Shown here: positions 8,818 to 16,486 of the stretch, piece after piece
Layout of the letters: each line of letters begins with the position of its first letter
Position numbering within the stretch: the first letter of the stretch is position 1
Assembly: GCA_947498775.1 (NCBI GenBank)
Contig: CANMLL010000009.1
Coordinates: forward strand, 26,981 to 90,980
Direction: 5' to 3'
Source: an uncultured Aquimarina sp.
Lineage (GTDB): Bacteria > Bacteroidota > Bacteroidia > Flavobacteriales > Flavobacteriaceae
DNA: 64,000 nt
Notes under the pieces: model-generated
What the model saw: only the letters and a program-made list of their open reading frames with translations
What the model was told of the DNA's origin: nothing
Databases searched by the model: none
Position numbers and translations under genes: made by a program

Positions 8818-9585
8818 TTATTCTCTTTTAAATTTTGCCAAAGCCTCCTTTGTAAATTCTGAAAGCACCAATTCACCAGATATTGCAGCTCGTTCTTTCA
8901 ATAATTCCCCCCAATGATCTGTACCTTGCCAGGTAGTTTTTTTCATTTGTTGTAAAGCTTTTGGGTTATAACTTGCCAATTTTTCTGCAAAAAGCAGCAC
9001 CTCTTTATCTAATTCTTCAATGGTTGAGAATACTCGTTTAAAAAGTCCTTTTTCTTTTGACCAATAGGCATCTTTCCACTGCGATGCATCCCACGCCAAC
9101 GATTCGAACGCGGCCAATCCAATTTTTCTGGATACTGCCGGTTCGATTACAAATGGGCCAATACCAATAGTGAGCTCACTTAACTTTATTGAGGCAGCTT
9201 CAGTAGCCAAACAATAATCACAAGCTGCCGCTAATCCTACTCCTCCTCCTACTGTTTTACCTTGTATTCTGCCAATAATTGGTTTTGTACATCTGCGCAT
9301 AGCATTAATCACATTGGCAAAACCCAAAAAAAACTTTTTACCTTCTTCATGGTTAGAAATTGAAACCAACTCATCAAATGAAGCTCCTGCACAAAAAGCA
9401 CCATCTCCTTCAGATTTTAAAATAATAACATTGGTAGGATTATCATCTGATAATTGGTCAAATGCTTTTGCCAAACGAACTAACAATTCTGATGGAAAAG
9501 AATTACTGGCTGGATGACCAAATTCTATAATCGCAATGTTATTTTGTGTGTGAACATACAAGCTTCCATTAGTTTTTGGTATCAT
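8818..9585 (-). CDS. Enoyl-CoA hydratase/isomerase family protein
   Basis: 255 residues, normal crotonase length. Oxyanion-hole motifs are GAFCAGASFDEL (about 62-73) and GKTVGGGVGLAAACDY (about 109-124). SELTIGIGPF carries the Glu equivalent to the first catalytic glutamate, and FESLAW may hold the second. It acts on acyl-CoA thioesters in the cytoplasm, perhaps in fatty acid or leucine breakdown, but the substrate cannot be deduced. It has no operon partner nearby. Confidence 0.88.
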   Translation of the reverse strand: MIPKTNGSLYVHTQNNIAIIEFGHPASNSFPSELLVRLAKAFDQLSDDNPTNVIILKSEGDGAFCAGASFDELVSISNHEEGKKFFLGFANVINAMRRCTKPIIGRIQGKTVGGGVGLAAACDYCLATEAASIKLSELTIGIGPFVIEPAVSRKIGLAAFESLAWDASQWKDAYWSKEKGLFKRVFSTIEELDKEVLLFAEKLASYNPKALQQMKKTTWQGTDHWGELLKERAAISGELVLSEFTKEALAKFKRE

Positions 9586-9733
9586 TCTTGTTACTGTTTT
9601 AATATAAAAATAGCCAATATCTTATGAAACAATCAATCTTGTATACAATTATGTTCATTTCTTGTTAAAAACTAATAATAAATACAGGATTATGTTTATA
9701 TGTTAAATAATTCTCTTGACTTATCTTTAAAAT

Positions 9734-9835
9734 ATGTTAGAACAATTCTTCGAAAAAAACAGGTTAAAAATAGGGGTGCTTTTAATGGTATTTTATACAA
9801 TACTCCTATTTTTCTTTCTATTATTTAGTAACTAA
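9734..9835 (+). CDS. Very small membrane protein (33 aa), FEKxRL type
   Basis: ATG at 9734 to TAA at 9833-9835. The peptide starts MLEQFFEKNRLKIG and then has one hydrophobic segment (about 13-31) ending in SN. Its first 13 residues match the small protein at 10104 (M-x-x-x-FFEK / IFEK-x-RL), which suggests the two are paralogues split by a MITE-like element. The function is not known. The support is the paired pattern, not homology to a named family. Confidence 0.5.
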   Translation: MLEQFFEKNRLKIGVLLMVFYTILLFFFLLFSN

Positions 9836-9863
9836 TTTTTTGGAGAACATGTTTTCTTGTATA

Positions 9864-10030
9864 GAACTCTCATCTTGACTTTTTGTTTTCGACCAGGATC
9901 GACAGACAGGGAGAGGCCAGACGTAGCGATGGTAGTGAAATTTGACCAGATGAGGCACTTTAAGAAAAGTAACAAAATATGGGTGAATTTCAGTCATTTT
10001 TTAGGAAATAGAAAAAGCCAAGATGAGTTC
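9864..10030 (+). mobile_element. MITE-like element, family 1, copy B
   Basis: 167 bp, flanked by a direct ATA duplication (9861-9863 and 10031-10033). The ends are GAACTCTCATCTTGACTTTTT and AAAAAGCCAAGATGAGTTC. It is nearly identical to copy A but lacks the ATAGCAGCGCTAC block found there (about 24 bases). No coding capacity. Confidence 0.85.
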
Positions 10031-10103
10031 ATAAACTAAATCAATTAATAGATACGCGTTTATACGTATTTTATTATCCCTAAACACTACGTAATTTTGA
10101 GTT

Positions 10104-10199
10104 ATGGTAAGAAAAATTTTTGAAAAATATCGATTAGAGCTTGTGATGGGCTCATTATATTTGGTGACTCTTTTAGTGCTTCTAAAAATACTAACCTGA
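10104..10199 (+). CDS. Very small membrane protein (31 aa), FEKxRL type
   Basis: ATG at 10104 to TGA at 10197-10199. It begins MVRKIFEKYRLELV and continues as one hydrophobic helix ending LLKILT. Its last 9 bases overlap the 3' end of the convergent MATE gene. The start resembles that of the small protein at 9734. Function unknown; the assignment as a gene is an inference from the shared motif. Confidence 0.5.
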   Translation: MVRKIFEKYRLELVMGSLYLVTLLVLLKILT

Positions 10200-11525
10200 T
10201 AGAGATAATAAAACGTATTTCTGTTTAAACTTTATTACTAGCGCTATACCTCTAATAAACATCCAAACAGAAATAGCGATCCAGACTCCGTGTAATTCCA
10301 AATTAAAATAACGCGCAATCAATAAAGTGGGTAAAAATCCTAAAAATGTTGATCCCAGTAAGACATTTCGTAAATACCCTGTTTCTCCCAATCCTTTAAA
10401 AACACCATCTCCAACAAAGGCCAGTGCATTAATAGGCAGCATGATTACTACGATATAAAAGAAGCCCGTAAAAACTTCTAATACTTCTTTGTCTTTAGAA
10501 AAAATACGACCCAAAGTTTCTGAAAAAAACAATCCAAACCCAGCAAGTAAACACGCTACTACGATTCCGTATACCGTTACCTTTTTGGCCATTGCAACCA
10601 ACGTTGTATACTCTTTGGCTCCTAATAATCTTCCTCCTAAAATATTTCCTGCCCCCCCATATCCATCAATAAAAAAGGCAAAAAACAACCATAGCTGAAT
10701 TGCTATACTGTGCGCTGCAATATAATTTGTACCCAAACCGGTGGCTTCGCGTACTGCAAGCATTAATGTAACATTTAATGCAAGCGATCGAATAAAAAGG
10801 TTACCACTCATCACCAAAAATCGTTTCATCTCTGGGTGCCACATATTTCTTAAACGAAGCGATACGTCCGTTTTTTTCAACAATAAAACCAATGACAATA
10901 TTGCCATTATTATTTGCGAAATGAGACTCGCCCATGCAGCTCCTTCCAAATTCATCGGATTTATAATTCCTTTTATCCCATATACCAGGGCAAAATCTAG
11001 TATAACATTGGCAAAAACCCCTATCAAAGCAATAACCATGGGCCAAAAAGTATTCTGCAAACCCCTAAAAATTCCGAAAATAGCAAATACAAAAAGAGAT
11101 AATGGAAACCCCCAAACCCTAATGCTATAATACGATATACAATATTCTAAAACTTGGCCTTCTGCTTTGAGTAACATAAAAATCTCTTTGATAAAAGGTA
11201 CGGTAACAATAAGAACGGTGATACTCAACCCTATGTTAAAAAGAATTGCCTGAGCGGGTAATGTTTTTATCTCTTCTAATCTTCCGGCACCAAGATATTG
11301 TGATATGATAGCAGATATGACCGCACGAGTTTGTGCCAACACCCAGATAAGCATTGATAAAAAAGAACCCACAATCCCAACCGCTGCAAGTGACTCGGTC
11401 CCGATTACAGGAATATTACCAACCACCGCAGTGTCTGTAGCCGATAAAACAGGTTCTGCAATCCCAGATATAATTGCAGGAACCGCAAGCCTGTTTATAT
11501 TTTTAAAACTTATAATCTTATTCAT
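10191..11525 (-). CDS. MATE family efflux transporter
   Basis: 444 residues with about 12 predicted membrane helices in two related halves. The start (INRLAVPAIISGIAEPVLSATDTAVVG) is the typical first helix of DinF/NorM-type pumps. These proteins export drugs or metabolites using a Na+ or H+ gradient. The ATG overlaps the stop of the upstream acetyltransferase gene (ATGA), indicating translational coupling. The substrate is unknown. Confidence 0.92.
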   Translation of the reverse strand: MNKIISFKNINRLAVPAIISGIAEPVLSATDTAVVGNIPVIGTESLAAVGIVGSFLSMLIWVLAQTRAVISAIISQYLGAGRLEEIKTLPAQAILFNIGLSITVLIVTVPFIKEIFMLLKAEGQVLEYCISYYSIRVWGFPLSLFVFAIFGIFRGLQNTFWPMVIALIGVFANVILDFALVYGIKGIINPMNLEGAAWASLISQIIMAILSLVLLLKKTDVSLRLRNMWHPEMKRFLVMSGNLFIRSLALNVTLMLAVREATGLGTNYIAAHSIAIQLWLFFAFFIDGYGGAGNILGGRLLGAKEYTTLVAMAKKVTVYGIVVACLLAGFGLFFSETLGRIFSKDKEVLEVFTGFFYIVVIMLPINALAFVGDGVFKGLGETGYLRNVLLGSTFLGFLPTLLIARYFNLELHGVWIAISVWMFIRGIALVIKFKQKYVLLSLSG

Positions 11526-12019
11526 AAAACAAGCTCATAACAATAAAAAGGATGGTCGCTCTGCTTTGGAAAATATATGTCTCCAAGTCTCTGATACCCT
11601 CGGGTTTCATAAAAGTTTTGGTTTCGTTTATTTTGGCTAAAGGTATCTAATCGAACAGAAATATATTGCCCGTTTTTAGCAAATTCTTCGGCAAAGTTCA
11701 TTAATTGCTGTGCGTATCCCTGACCCCAATATTTAGGATTTACCGCCAAGCGATGCACGTATAGATTCTTCTTGTTTTTGGTTAGCCATTTCACAGGTAT
11801 GTATTCTTTATCGACTGTTTCGGTAAGTACAATGATTCCTTTAATTTCTTCTTCTCCGATAACGTATAATTCTTCTAATTTTATGTCTTTTTGAAAACGC
11901 TCCACAGTAGGATAATGCTCATTCCACTGATAAATCCCCTTTAATATCATTGCCCTGGCACATGCTTGGCTTAATTTATAAATAGAATTGAGGTCAGAAA
12001 GTAATGCTTTTCGAATCAT
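11522..12019 (-). CDS. GNAT family N-acetyltransferase
   Basis: 165 residues from the ATG at 12019, which gives the usual GNAT start MIRKALLSDLNSIYKL. A longer frame reaches 12187 but the added 56 residues look like non-coding upstream DNA and run over the promoter. Motif A is LYVHRLAVNPKYWGQGYAQQLM (V-x-P-x-W-G-Q-G-x-A, the acetyl-CoA loop), and NQNFYETRGYQRLGD is the family's late motif. The acceptor substrate is unknown. It forms a coupled pair with the MATE pump. A TACTTTTG box (minus strand, 12037-12044) may be its promoter. Confidence 0.88.
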   Translation of the reverse strand: MIRKALLSDLNSIYKLSQACARAMILKGIYQWNEHYPTVERFQKDIKLEELYVIGEEEIKGIIVLTETVDKEYIPVKWLTKNKKNLYVHRLAVNPKYWGQGYAQQLMNFAEEFAKNGQYISVRLDTFSQNKRNQNFYETRGYQRLGDIYFPKQSDHPFYCYELVL

Positions 12020-12139
12020 ACTTTTTTTGCAAAGGTCAAAAGTACTAACTTTATAGAGTAGAAAATAGTCGCTAATTGTATTCTGATACATATTTAATGA
12101 AACTTTAAGAAAAGTAGCTTCGCCATCTTTTAGTTCATT

Positions 12140-12172
12140 TTGATTCGTAATTGGTATAAAATTGTAATTTTG
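12140..12172 (+). promoter_or_regulatory. Promoter for the universal stress protein gene
   Basis: TTG (12140-12142), 22-base spacer, then TAATTTTG (12165-12172), fitting the flavobacterial TTG/TAnnTTTG consensus, 29 bases before the start codon. Confidence 0.6.
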
Positions 12173-12201
12173 TTGGCTACAACACAAATCAAATCAACAG
12201 A

Positions 12202-13002
12202 ATGAAGAACATACTGGTTCCTTGGGGATTATCTGAAAACTCGATTACTATATCCAGAATTCAATATGCAATAGATTTGGCAAAAGAACTTGGTGGAGCG
12301 GTATATGTAACAAAAGTTTTTAAAGAATTATCCAGATCTGGAAGTCTTCCTACAGTAAATAAAACATTGAAGGAAATAACTGCATCCTCTATCGAAGAAA
12401 AATTATCTAAGTTGGATAAGAAAGGGGTAAAAGTAGTTGCTTTGCCACTAGAGGGAGAGTTGCTGGAGGCTATACCCAAATTCAATCTAGAAAATGCTAT
12501 TAATTTAATTGTACTTGGCCCGGAAAGCAATAATATTAAAGACCCATACTTCTTGGGAGAAACCTCTGGAAGTTTGGTAAAAAAAACCGAAATACCAGTA
12601 TTAATTGTTCCTGAGAATTACAAATTTGCACCAATAAAAAAAGTGCTTATGGCAATCAAATCTGGGAGTATAAAAAAGAAAAATGCTTTGGTGCCTATAA
12701 AGGAAATTTTAAGTACATTTGATGCTGAAATGAAGTTGCTTCAGGTAAAAACGGCAGATTTTTTGCCCGAAGATGCCGAAATCCAAGAAGATTTTGAAGA
12801 GATTATATCGTCGCATAAATCTTCTGAAAATGCCACTTTATTTCAAGGGGTTTTAGAGCATTTAAATGAGAACCACCCCGATTTGCTATGCGTTTTTAGA
12901 CGTAAGCGTGGGTTTTTTGCCAAACTTTGGGAAGAAAATACGGTGCTCAAGAAAGATTTTGAAAGTAGGATCCCTTTACTTGTTTTACGAGGATCTGATT
13001 AA
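12202..13002 (+). CDS. Universal stress protein, two UspA domains
   Basis: 266 residues with an N-terminal Usp domain (about 1-141: MKNILVPWGLSENS.., ending VLGPES..SGSLVKKTEIPVLIVP) and a more diverged second domain (about 148-266, starting KKVLMAIKSG and ending IPLLVLRG). Tandem Usp proteins are common in Bacteroidota and bind ATP or act in stress survival. It is divergent from the acetyltransferase-MATE pair and has its own promoter. No DNA-binding or kinase part is visible. Confidence 0.88.
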   Translation: MKNILVPWGLSENSITISRIQYAIDLAKELGGAVYVTKVFKELSRSGSLPTVNKTLKEITASSIEEKLSKLDKKGVKVVALPLEGELLEAIPKFNLENAINLIVLGPESNNIKDPYFLGETSGSLVKKTEIPVLIVPENYKFAPIKKVLMAIKSGSIKKKNALVPIKEILSTFDAEMKLLQVKTADFLPEDAEIQEDFEEIISSHKSSENATLFQGVLEHLNENHPDLLCVFRRKRGFFAKLWEENTVLKKDFESRIPLLVLRGSD

Positions 13003-13006
13003 AAAT

Positions 13007-13078
13007 TTGGGGATGTAGCTTCCCGAAACGCTACGCTCGTCGGGACAGGCGCTTCGCCAAATCCTTATGAGAAAAATT
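13007..13078 (+). repeat. Partial tRNA 5' duplication with a palindromic repeat
   Basis: TTGGGGATGTAGCT (13007-13020) repeats exactly the 5' end of the tRNA at 13077-13090. Between the two lies TCCCGA..TCGGGA, a hairpin (13021-13044) of the REP type, followed by CAGGCGCTTCGCC. The truncated copy lacks the rest of a tRNA. Confidence 0.6.
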
Positions 13079-13152
13079 GGGGATGTAGCTCAGCTGGCTA
13101 GAGTGCTTGACTGGCAGTCAAGAGGTCGTGGGTTCGAGTCCCATCTTCTCCA
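13079..13152 (+). tRNA. tRNA-Ala (anticodon GGC)
   Basis: 74 bases fold as a cloverleaf: acceptor GGGGATG / CTTCTCC, D-arm GCTCAGCTGGCTAGAGT, anticodon stem CTTGA / TCAAG around loop CTGGCAG (anticodon GGC), and T-arm GTGGG-TTCGAGT-CCCAT. The G3:U70 pair that specifies alanine is present. There is one T:T mismatch at acceptor position 6:67, and the 3' CCA is not encoded. The 5' 14 bases are duplicated just upstream. Confidence 0.93.
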
Positions 13153-13156
13153 CACA

Positions 13157-13190
13157 AAAAAAGTCGACATAAAAATGTCGACTTTTTTCT
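13157..13190 (+). terminator. Intrinsic terminator after tRNA-Ala
   Basis: AAAGTCGACAT / ATGTCGACTTT perfect stem with a 4-base loop and a T-run. Confidence 0.85.
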
Positions 13191-13208
13191 TTTTGAACAT
13201 CTATTTCG

Positions 13209-13994
13209 TTAATACAATATATTTAAAGCTAATCTATCAGATGGTGTCAATTCTCCATCTACACTAGCTGAAAACGAAGGTTGCATAATAGAAGGTTCTG
13301 AGACATTTATGGGTGTACCCTGTATCCATGCTCCCATACCCGGATGTGTTAATCCTACAGCATGCCCTATTTCGTGCCCAATCACATGCTCGTTTACATT
13401 GGTACTAAAGGCATTAGTACCCGAATTAATTCTTAACCATTTATAAGGTTTACCATCGGCTGAAGGAAATCCCGATTGTCCTCCTACCGCACCATTTACT
13501 TTGTACACTACAATATCAGCAGCGGCTACATCTGTTCCGTAAGAAAGTGTAAAATTAAGGGTATTGGGTAATACATTATAATTGAATACTGCCCATGATA
13601 GGGCTGTTTGCATTTTTGAAGTTAGTGCAAAACCACTTCCTGTATAGCCCAGAATTCTAATATTTCTATATCGAGGTGCAATGATGTATGGTGCTCTATA
13701 TTGTTTGCTGTCATTGTCTACAGGTTCTAAATCTGAATACTTCTCTAACGCTGTAACAGAAATGGTAATATCTCCTGAAACCAAGTGTTTCTCAAAAGAA
13801 CCGTCGATCATAGGAATATTTTCTATTGTGACATCTTTAGTTTCTATATTTAGACTAGACAATTTATCCAATTGAGCCTGCGTAGGTTCATTTTTTTGCT
13901 GTTGCGGAATTTCTGTACTGATTTCTTCTTTGTTGCAAGAAGCAACAAAGAGTATTGCGATAATGCAAAACGTTACTAGTTTAAGCTTTTTCAT
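13209..13994 (-). CDS. HEIGH-type zinc metalloprotease lipoprotein (M57-like)
   Basis: 261 residues with a lipoprotein signal ending at Cys20 (LFVASC). The zinc site HEIGHAVGLTH (207-217) fits HExxHxxGxxH. The spacing and HEIGH core match the dual-action HEIGH metallopeptidases (M57), which are secreted. An SIMQP segment after it is a likely Met-turn. The middle domain (60-200) is almost shared with the neighbour at 14139, so they are tandem paralogues. The target is unknown. Probably attached to the outer membrane or cell surface. Confidence 0.85.
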   Translation of the reverse strand: MKKLKLVTFCIIAILFVASCNKEEISTEIPQQQKNEPTQAQLDKLSSLNIETKDVTIENIPMIDGSFEKHLVSGDITISVTALEKYSDLEPVDNDSKQYRAPYIIAPRYRNIRILGYTGSGFALTSKMQTALSWAVFNYNVLPNTLNFTLSYGTDVAAADIVVYKVNGAVGGQSGFPSADGKPYKWLRINSGTNAFSTNVNEHVIGHEIGHAVGLTHPGMGAWIQGTPINVSEPSIMQPSFSASVDGELTPSDRLALNILY

Positions 13995-14083
13995 TTTATT
14001 TGAGTTTTAAGAATGATTAATTATTTTGTTTTCTGAAGTTTACAAGAACAAAACGTAGATAATAAAAGACTTGATTTAAGAAT

Positions 14084-14110
14084 AAATCCCTAGAGTTCTC
14101 TCTAGGGATT
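14084..14110 (-). terminator. Hairpin after the second HEIGH protease
   Basis: AATCCCTAGAG / CTCTAGGGATT stem (14084-14110), 29 bases beyond the stop of the gene on the minus strand, with TTATT after it on that strand. Confidence 0.55.
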
Positions 14111-14138
14111 CACCTTTCTTATTCAAGCTCTTTTTTAA

Positions 14139-14981
14139 TTAATAAAGAGAATTTAATGCATCCTTATCGGTATCTGTTAATTCACCATCTTCATTAGTTC
14201 CAAAACAAGCTAACATGATCGAATCTGCAGTTGACCACCAGGGAGTTCCCGCAATCCAAATTGCTCCTACACCAGCATCTCCTTCACTCGCATTTTGACC
14301 ACAACTTTGGCGATTGTACCAATCTTGGTGTCTAAACCCAATACAATGCCCGATCTCATGACCAATTACATGTTCATTTACATTGGTAGAAAGAGCATCG
14401 GTATCCGAGTTAATTCTAACCCATTTATACGGTCTGCCACTATCATATGGAAACCCTGCTTGCCCTCCGGCATCACCATCTACTTTGTACACCACAATAT
14501 CGGCGGCTGCCGTATTGGTTCCATACGTAAGTGTAAAATTAAGGGTGTTTGGCAATACATTGTAATTGAAAACCGCCCATGATAGTGCCGTTTGCATCTT
14601 TGGTGTTAACGCAAAACTACCACCCGTATATCCCAAAATTCTTATATTTCGATACTGAGGTGCCACAATATTGGTGGTTCGGTATTGTTTATTCCCATTT
14701 TCGATAGATTCTAAATCTGCGTACTTTTCTAAATCTGCAATCGGAATCGTAATATCTCCCGAAACTAGATGCTTCTCAAAAGTACCATCGACCATCGGAA
14801 TTTTTTCAATCTTAACATTATCGGTATTTACCCCCATATTAGACAACTTGTTCAGTTGTGCCTTGGTTGGTTTTGCAGCTACTTCTTCCTGCGGTGTCTC
14901 ACTAGCAACCTCATTCTTCTGGCAAGACATAACAAATCCTGCGATCACGGTGCACAGCGCTAATAATTTGATTTTTTTCAT
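14139..14981 (-). CDS. HEIGH-type zinc metalloprotease lipoprotein (M57-like), paralogue
   Basis: 280 residues with a lipobox ending at Cys20 (FVMSC). The zinc site is HEIGHCIGFRH (208-218). It shares long identical runs with the gene at 13209, such as MQTALSWAVFNYNVLPNTL. It differs by an insertion after the zinc site (about 219-250) carrying QSCGQNASEGDAG, with the SIML Met-turn later. It is separated from its paralogue by a hairpin and 144 bases, so each is probably transcribed alone. A secreted protease of unknown target. Confidence 0.85.
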   Translation of the reverse strand: MKKIKLLALCTVIAGFVMSCQKNEVASETPQEEVAAKPTKAQLNKLSNMGVNTDNVKIEKIPMVDGTFEKHLVSGDITIPIADLEKYADLESIENGNKQYRTTNIVAPQYRNIRILGYTGGSFALTPKMQTALSWAVFNYNVLPNTLNFTLTYGTNTAAADIVVYKVDGDAGGQAGFPYDSGRPYKWVRINSDTDALSTNVNEHVIGHEIGHCIGFRHQDWYNRQSCGQNASEGDAGVGAIWIAGTPWWSTADSIMLACFGTNEDGELTDTDKDALNSLY

Positions 14982-15407
14982 TTTGTTTTTAGTTTTTAAG
15001 AATATGAAATAATTTTATCTTGAAGCCTACAATCCCTTTATGTGATCATCCTTATTTGAAACAAATTTCCTTGACGTCATTTTTTGTTTCTTTCCCTATA
15101 GAAGGTGGTGTCTTAATGATGCTATAAATCGTTGTCGGATTCTAATCCTTAGAGTGGAGTATCAAATCAATGAAATAATTTGCCCTATTGATTTGATTCA
15201 AAGGTATTTCATACACATTTCTTAAAAAATACTTAAAAATATTTCTGAAACAAAGATTAAACTTAAGCATTTGATTATCAATTACTTATGTTTTTTTATC
15301 AGTTCAATAACCATATAAAAAGGGGGTAATTAACCTAGTAGCCATTGGTTAAAACTCCTGATTAAAAAAAGGTAATTCATACATCATTTTTTGAGGGAAA
15401 TCCGAAA
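14982..15407. other. Gene-free stretch upstream of the HEIGH protease
   Basis: No coding frame or RNA is seen. It is AT-rich and must contain the promoter of the minus-strand protease gene at 14981, but no clear TTG/TAnnTTTG pair was found. Confidence 0.5.
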
Positions 15408-15584
15408 TTTAACCCGTATTCTATGCATTAGAACTTCGTCATGAGGGTTGAAAACACAATACATACAGTAGTTTTCTTGATTTTGGCATAGCAGCTATGA
15501 TTACATTAAAAAACTAAGTGAAGCCGACTGTATTTAAAGTAGTTTCAACATGAAATAGATTTTCTAATGCAGAAAACGGGTTTA
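15408..15584 (+). mobile_element. MITE-like element, family 2, copy B
   Basis: 177 bp with terminal inverted repeats TTTAACCCGTATTCTATGCA.. and ..TTCTAATGCAGAAAACGGG.. It is the reverse complement of the outer parts of the element at 2074-2416. It has no coding capacity and is shorter, so it is the cleaner copy. Target duplication is not evident. Confidence 0.75.
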
Positions 15585-15684
15585 AGCGTATCTATTCTAA
15601 GTATTTCATCAAAAATTACCTATATAAAAAGGAATTTTTGATAGTTAGTTGTTTTACTTATACATACTCATTAAACATAAGTAG

Positions 15685-15807
15685 ATGTATATAATTAAAA
15701 AAGTATTGAAAGATAAAATGTTGTTAGGAGGTATTTTTATTATATCCTATTGTTTATTCTTAACATATTTTATGATTAGCCAATACATAGCGCTTAATTT
15801 TTATTAG
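15685..15807 (+). CDS. Very small membrane protein (40 aa)
   Basis: ATG at 15685 to TAG at 15805-15807. A basic start (MYIIKKVLKDK) precedes one hydrophobic helix (about 13-36). A strong terminator follows 43 bases later, which supports a real transcript. Similar in build to the small proteins at 9734 and 10104 (charged start, one helix), but without the FEKxRL motif. Function unknown. Confidence 0.5.
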   Translation: MYIIKKVLKDKMLLGGIFIISYCLFLTYFMISQYIALNFY

Positions 15808-15849
15808 TTGATAAAATTATTTACCCCTTATATTACATTTTGTTTTGAA

Positions 15850-15893
15850 AAAACCTCTTTGTGAAGCGTTGTAGCATAAGAGGTTTTTTCTCC
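15850..15893 (+). terminator. Intrinsic terminator after the small membrane protein
   Basis: AACCTCTT / AAGAGGTT stem followed by TTTTCTCC. Confidence 0.7.
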
Positions 15894-15934
15894 TTTTTAA
15901 TCTAAAGCCTGTCCCCTAACTGTATACATAGATC

Positions 15935-15963
15935 AAGTCCCGCTCCCCAACGGGACTTTTTTG
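15935..15963 (+). terminator. Intrinsic terminator
   Basis: AAGTCCCG / CGGGACTT stem with an 8-base loop, followed by six T in total. No gene ends directly before it. Confidence 0.65.
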
Positions 15964-15975
15964 GATCTGTATTAT

Positions 15976-16075
15976 AAAAAAAACGACCCCCGGCTAACTA
16001 CTTCCGGGGGTCTGAATTGAAACTTAATTGTATGTAACACAAACTCAACTTATACTAATTATGATAGTTTCAATT
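15976..16075 (-). ncRNA. Candidate small RNA, module 1
   Basis: Read on the minus strand: TTGAAACTAT.. then ATAAGTTGAGTTTGTGT, then TTAAGTTTCAAT, then a 9-bp GC-rich hairpin (GACCCCCGG / CCGGGGGTC) and a run of T. TTGAAACT pairs with AGTTTCAA, giving a closed stem. The same arrangement occurs at 16365-16470. No gene precedes it closely, so it may be an independent small RNA. Confidence 0.45.
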
Positions 16076-16364
16076 GTATTGTTTATATGGTTGGCTTTAT
16101 GTTGCGAATATAAGCGCTATACCGTAAATATTGTAAGCAAATATGAATCGTAATTAACATTTAACGATGTCATAATCTCTTCATAAAATCATTGTAATTT
16201 ACTTATTGAAAACTAATTTATACTACATTTTTTGTTGGTTTTAACATGCTTTTGTTATCATATTATCAGTGATTTTTGTCCAAAACCGCTGATGCCAATA
16301 TTATTTTTTTGTAAACTCATCAAAATTTATACCAAGTAGGCATCTATTTTCATAAATACTTGAT

Positions 16365-16470
16365 AAAAAAACCCTCAGGAAAATCAAAACCTGAGGGCAA
16401 CTACACATTGAAACTTATTATGTATTTAATACACAAAACTCAACTTAAATAACTAAAATGAAGTTTCAAC
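16365..16470 (-). ncRNA. Candidate small RNA or 3' UTR structure, module 2, with terminator
   Basis: Minus strand: GTTGAAACTTC.., TAAGTTGAGTTTTGTGT, TAAGTTTCAATG, then hairpin CCCTCAGG / CCTGAGGG with a T-run. It parallels module 1 in order and in sequence outside the terminator. It lies 16 bases after the stop of the lipoprotein gene at 16487, so it may be that gene's 3' UTR or a 3'-derived small RNA. The hairpin (16372-16397) is also the terminator of the TonB operon. Confidence 0.5.
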
Positions 16471-16486
16471 TAAAATTTATTCGTCT

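Noticed and set aside
9857..10039. A coding frame (VNFSHFLGNRKSQDEF-type) shared between 6127-6345 and 9857-10039
   Set aside because: The shared peptide comes from the two MITE-like copies, not from a conserved gene; copy C breaks the frame.
12020..12187. Longer start of the acetyltransferase at 12187
   Set aside because: The added sequence has no conserved feature and overlaps the divergent promoter region.
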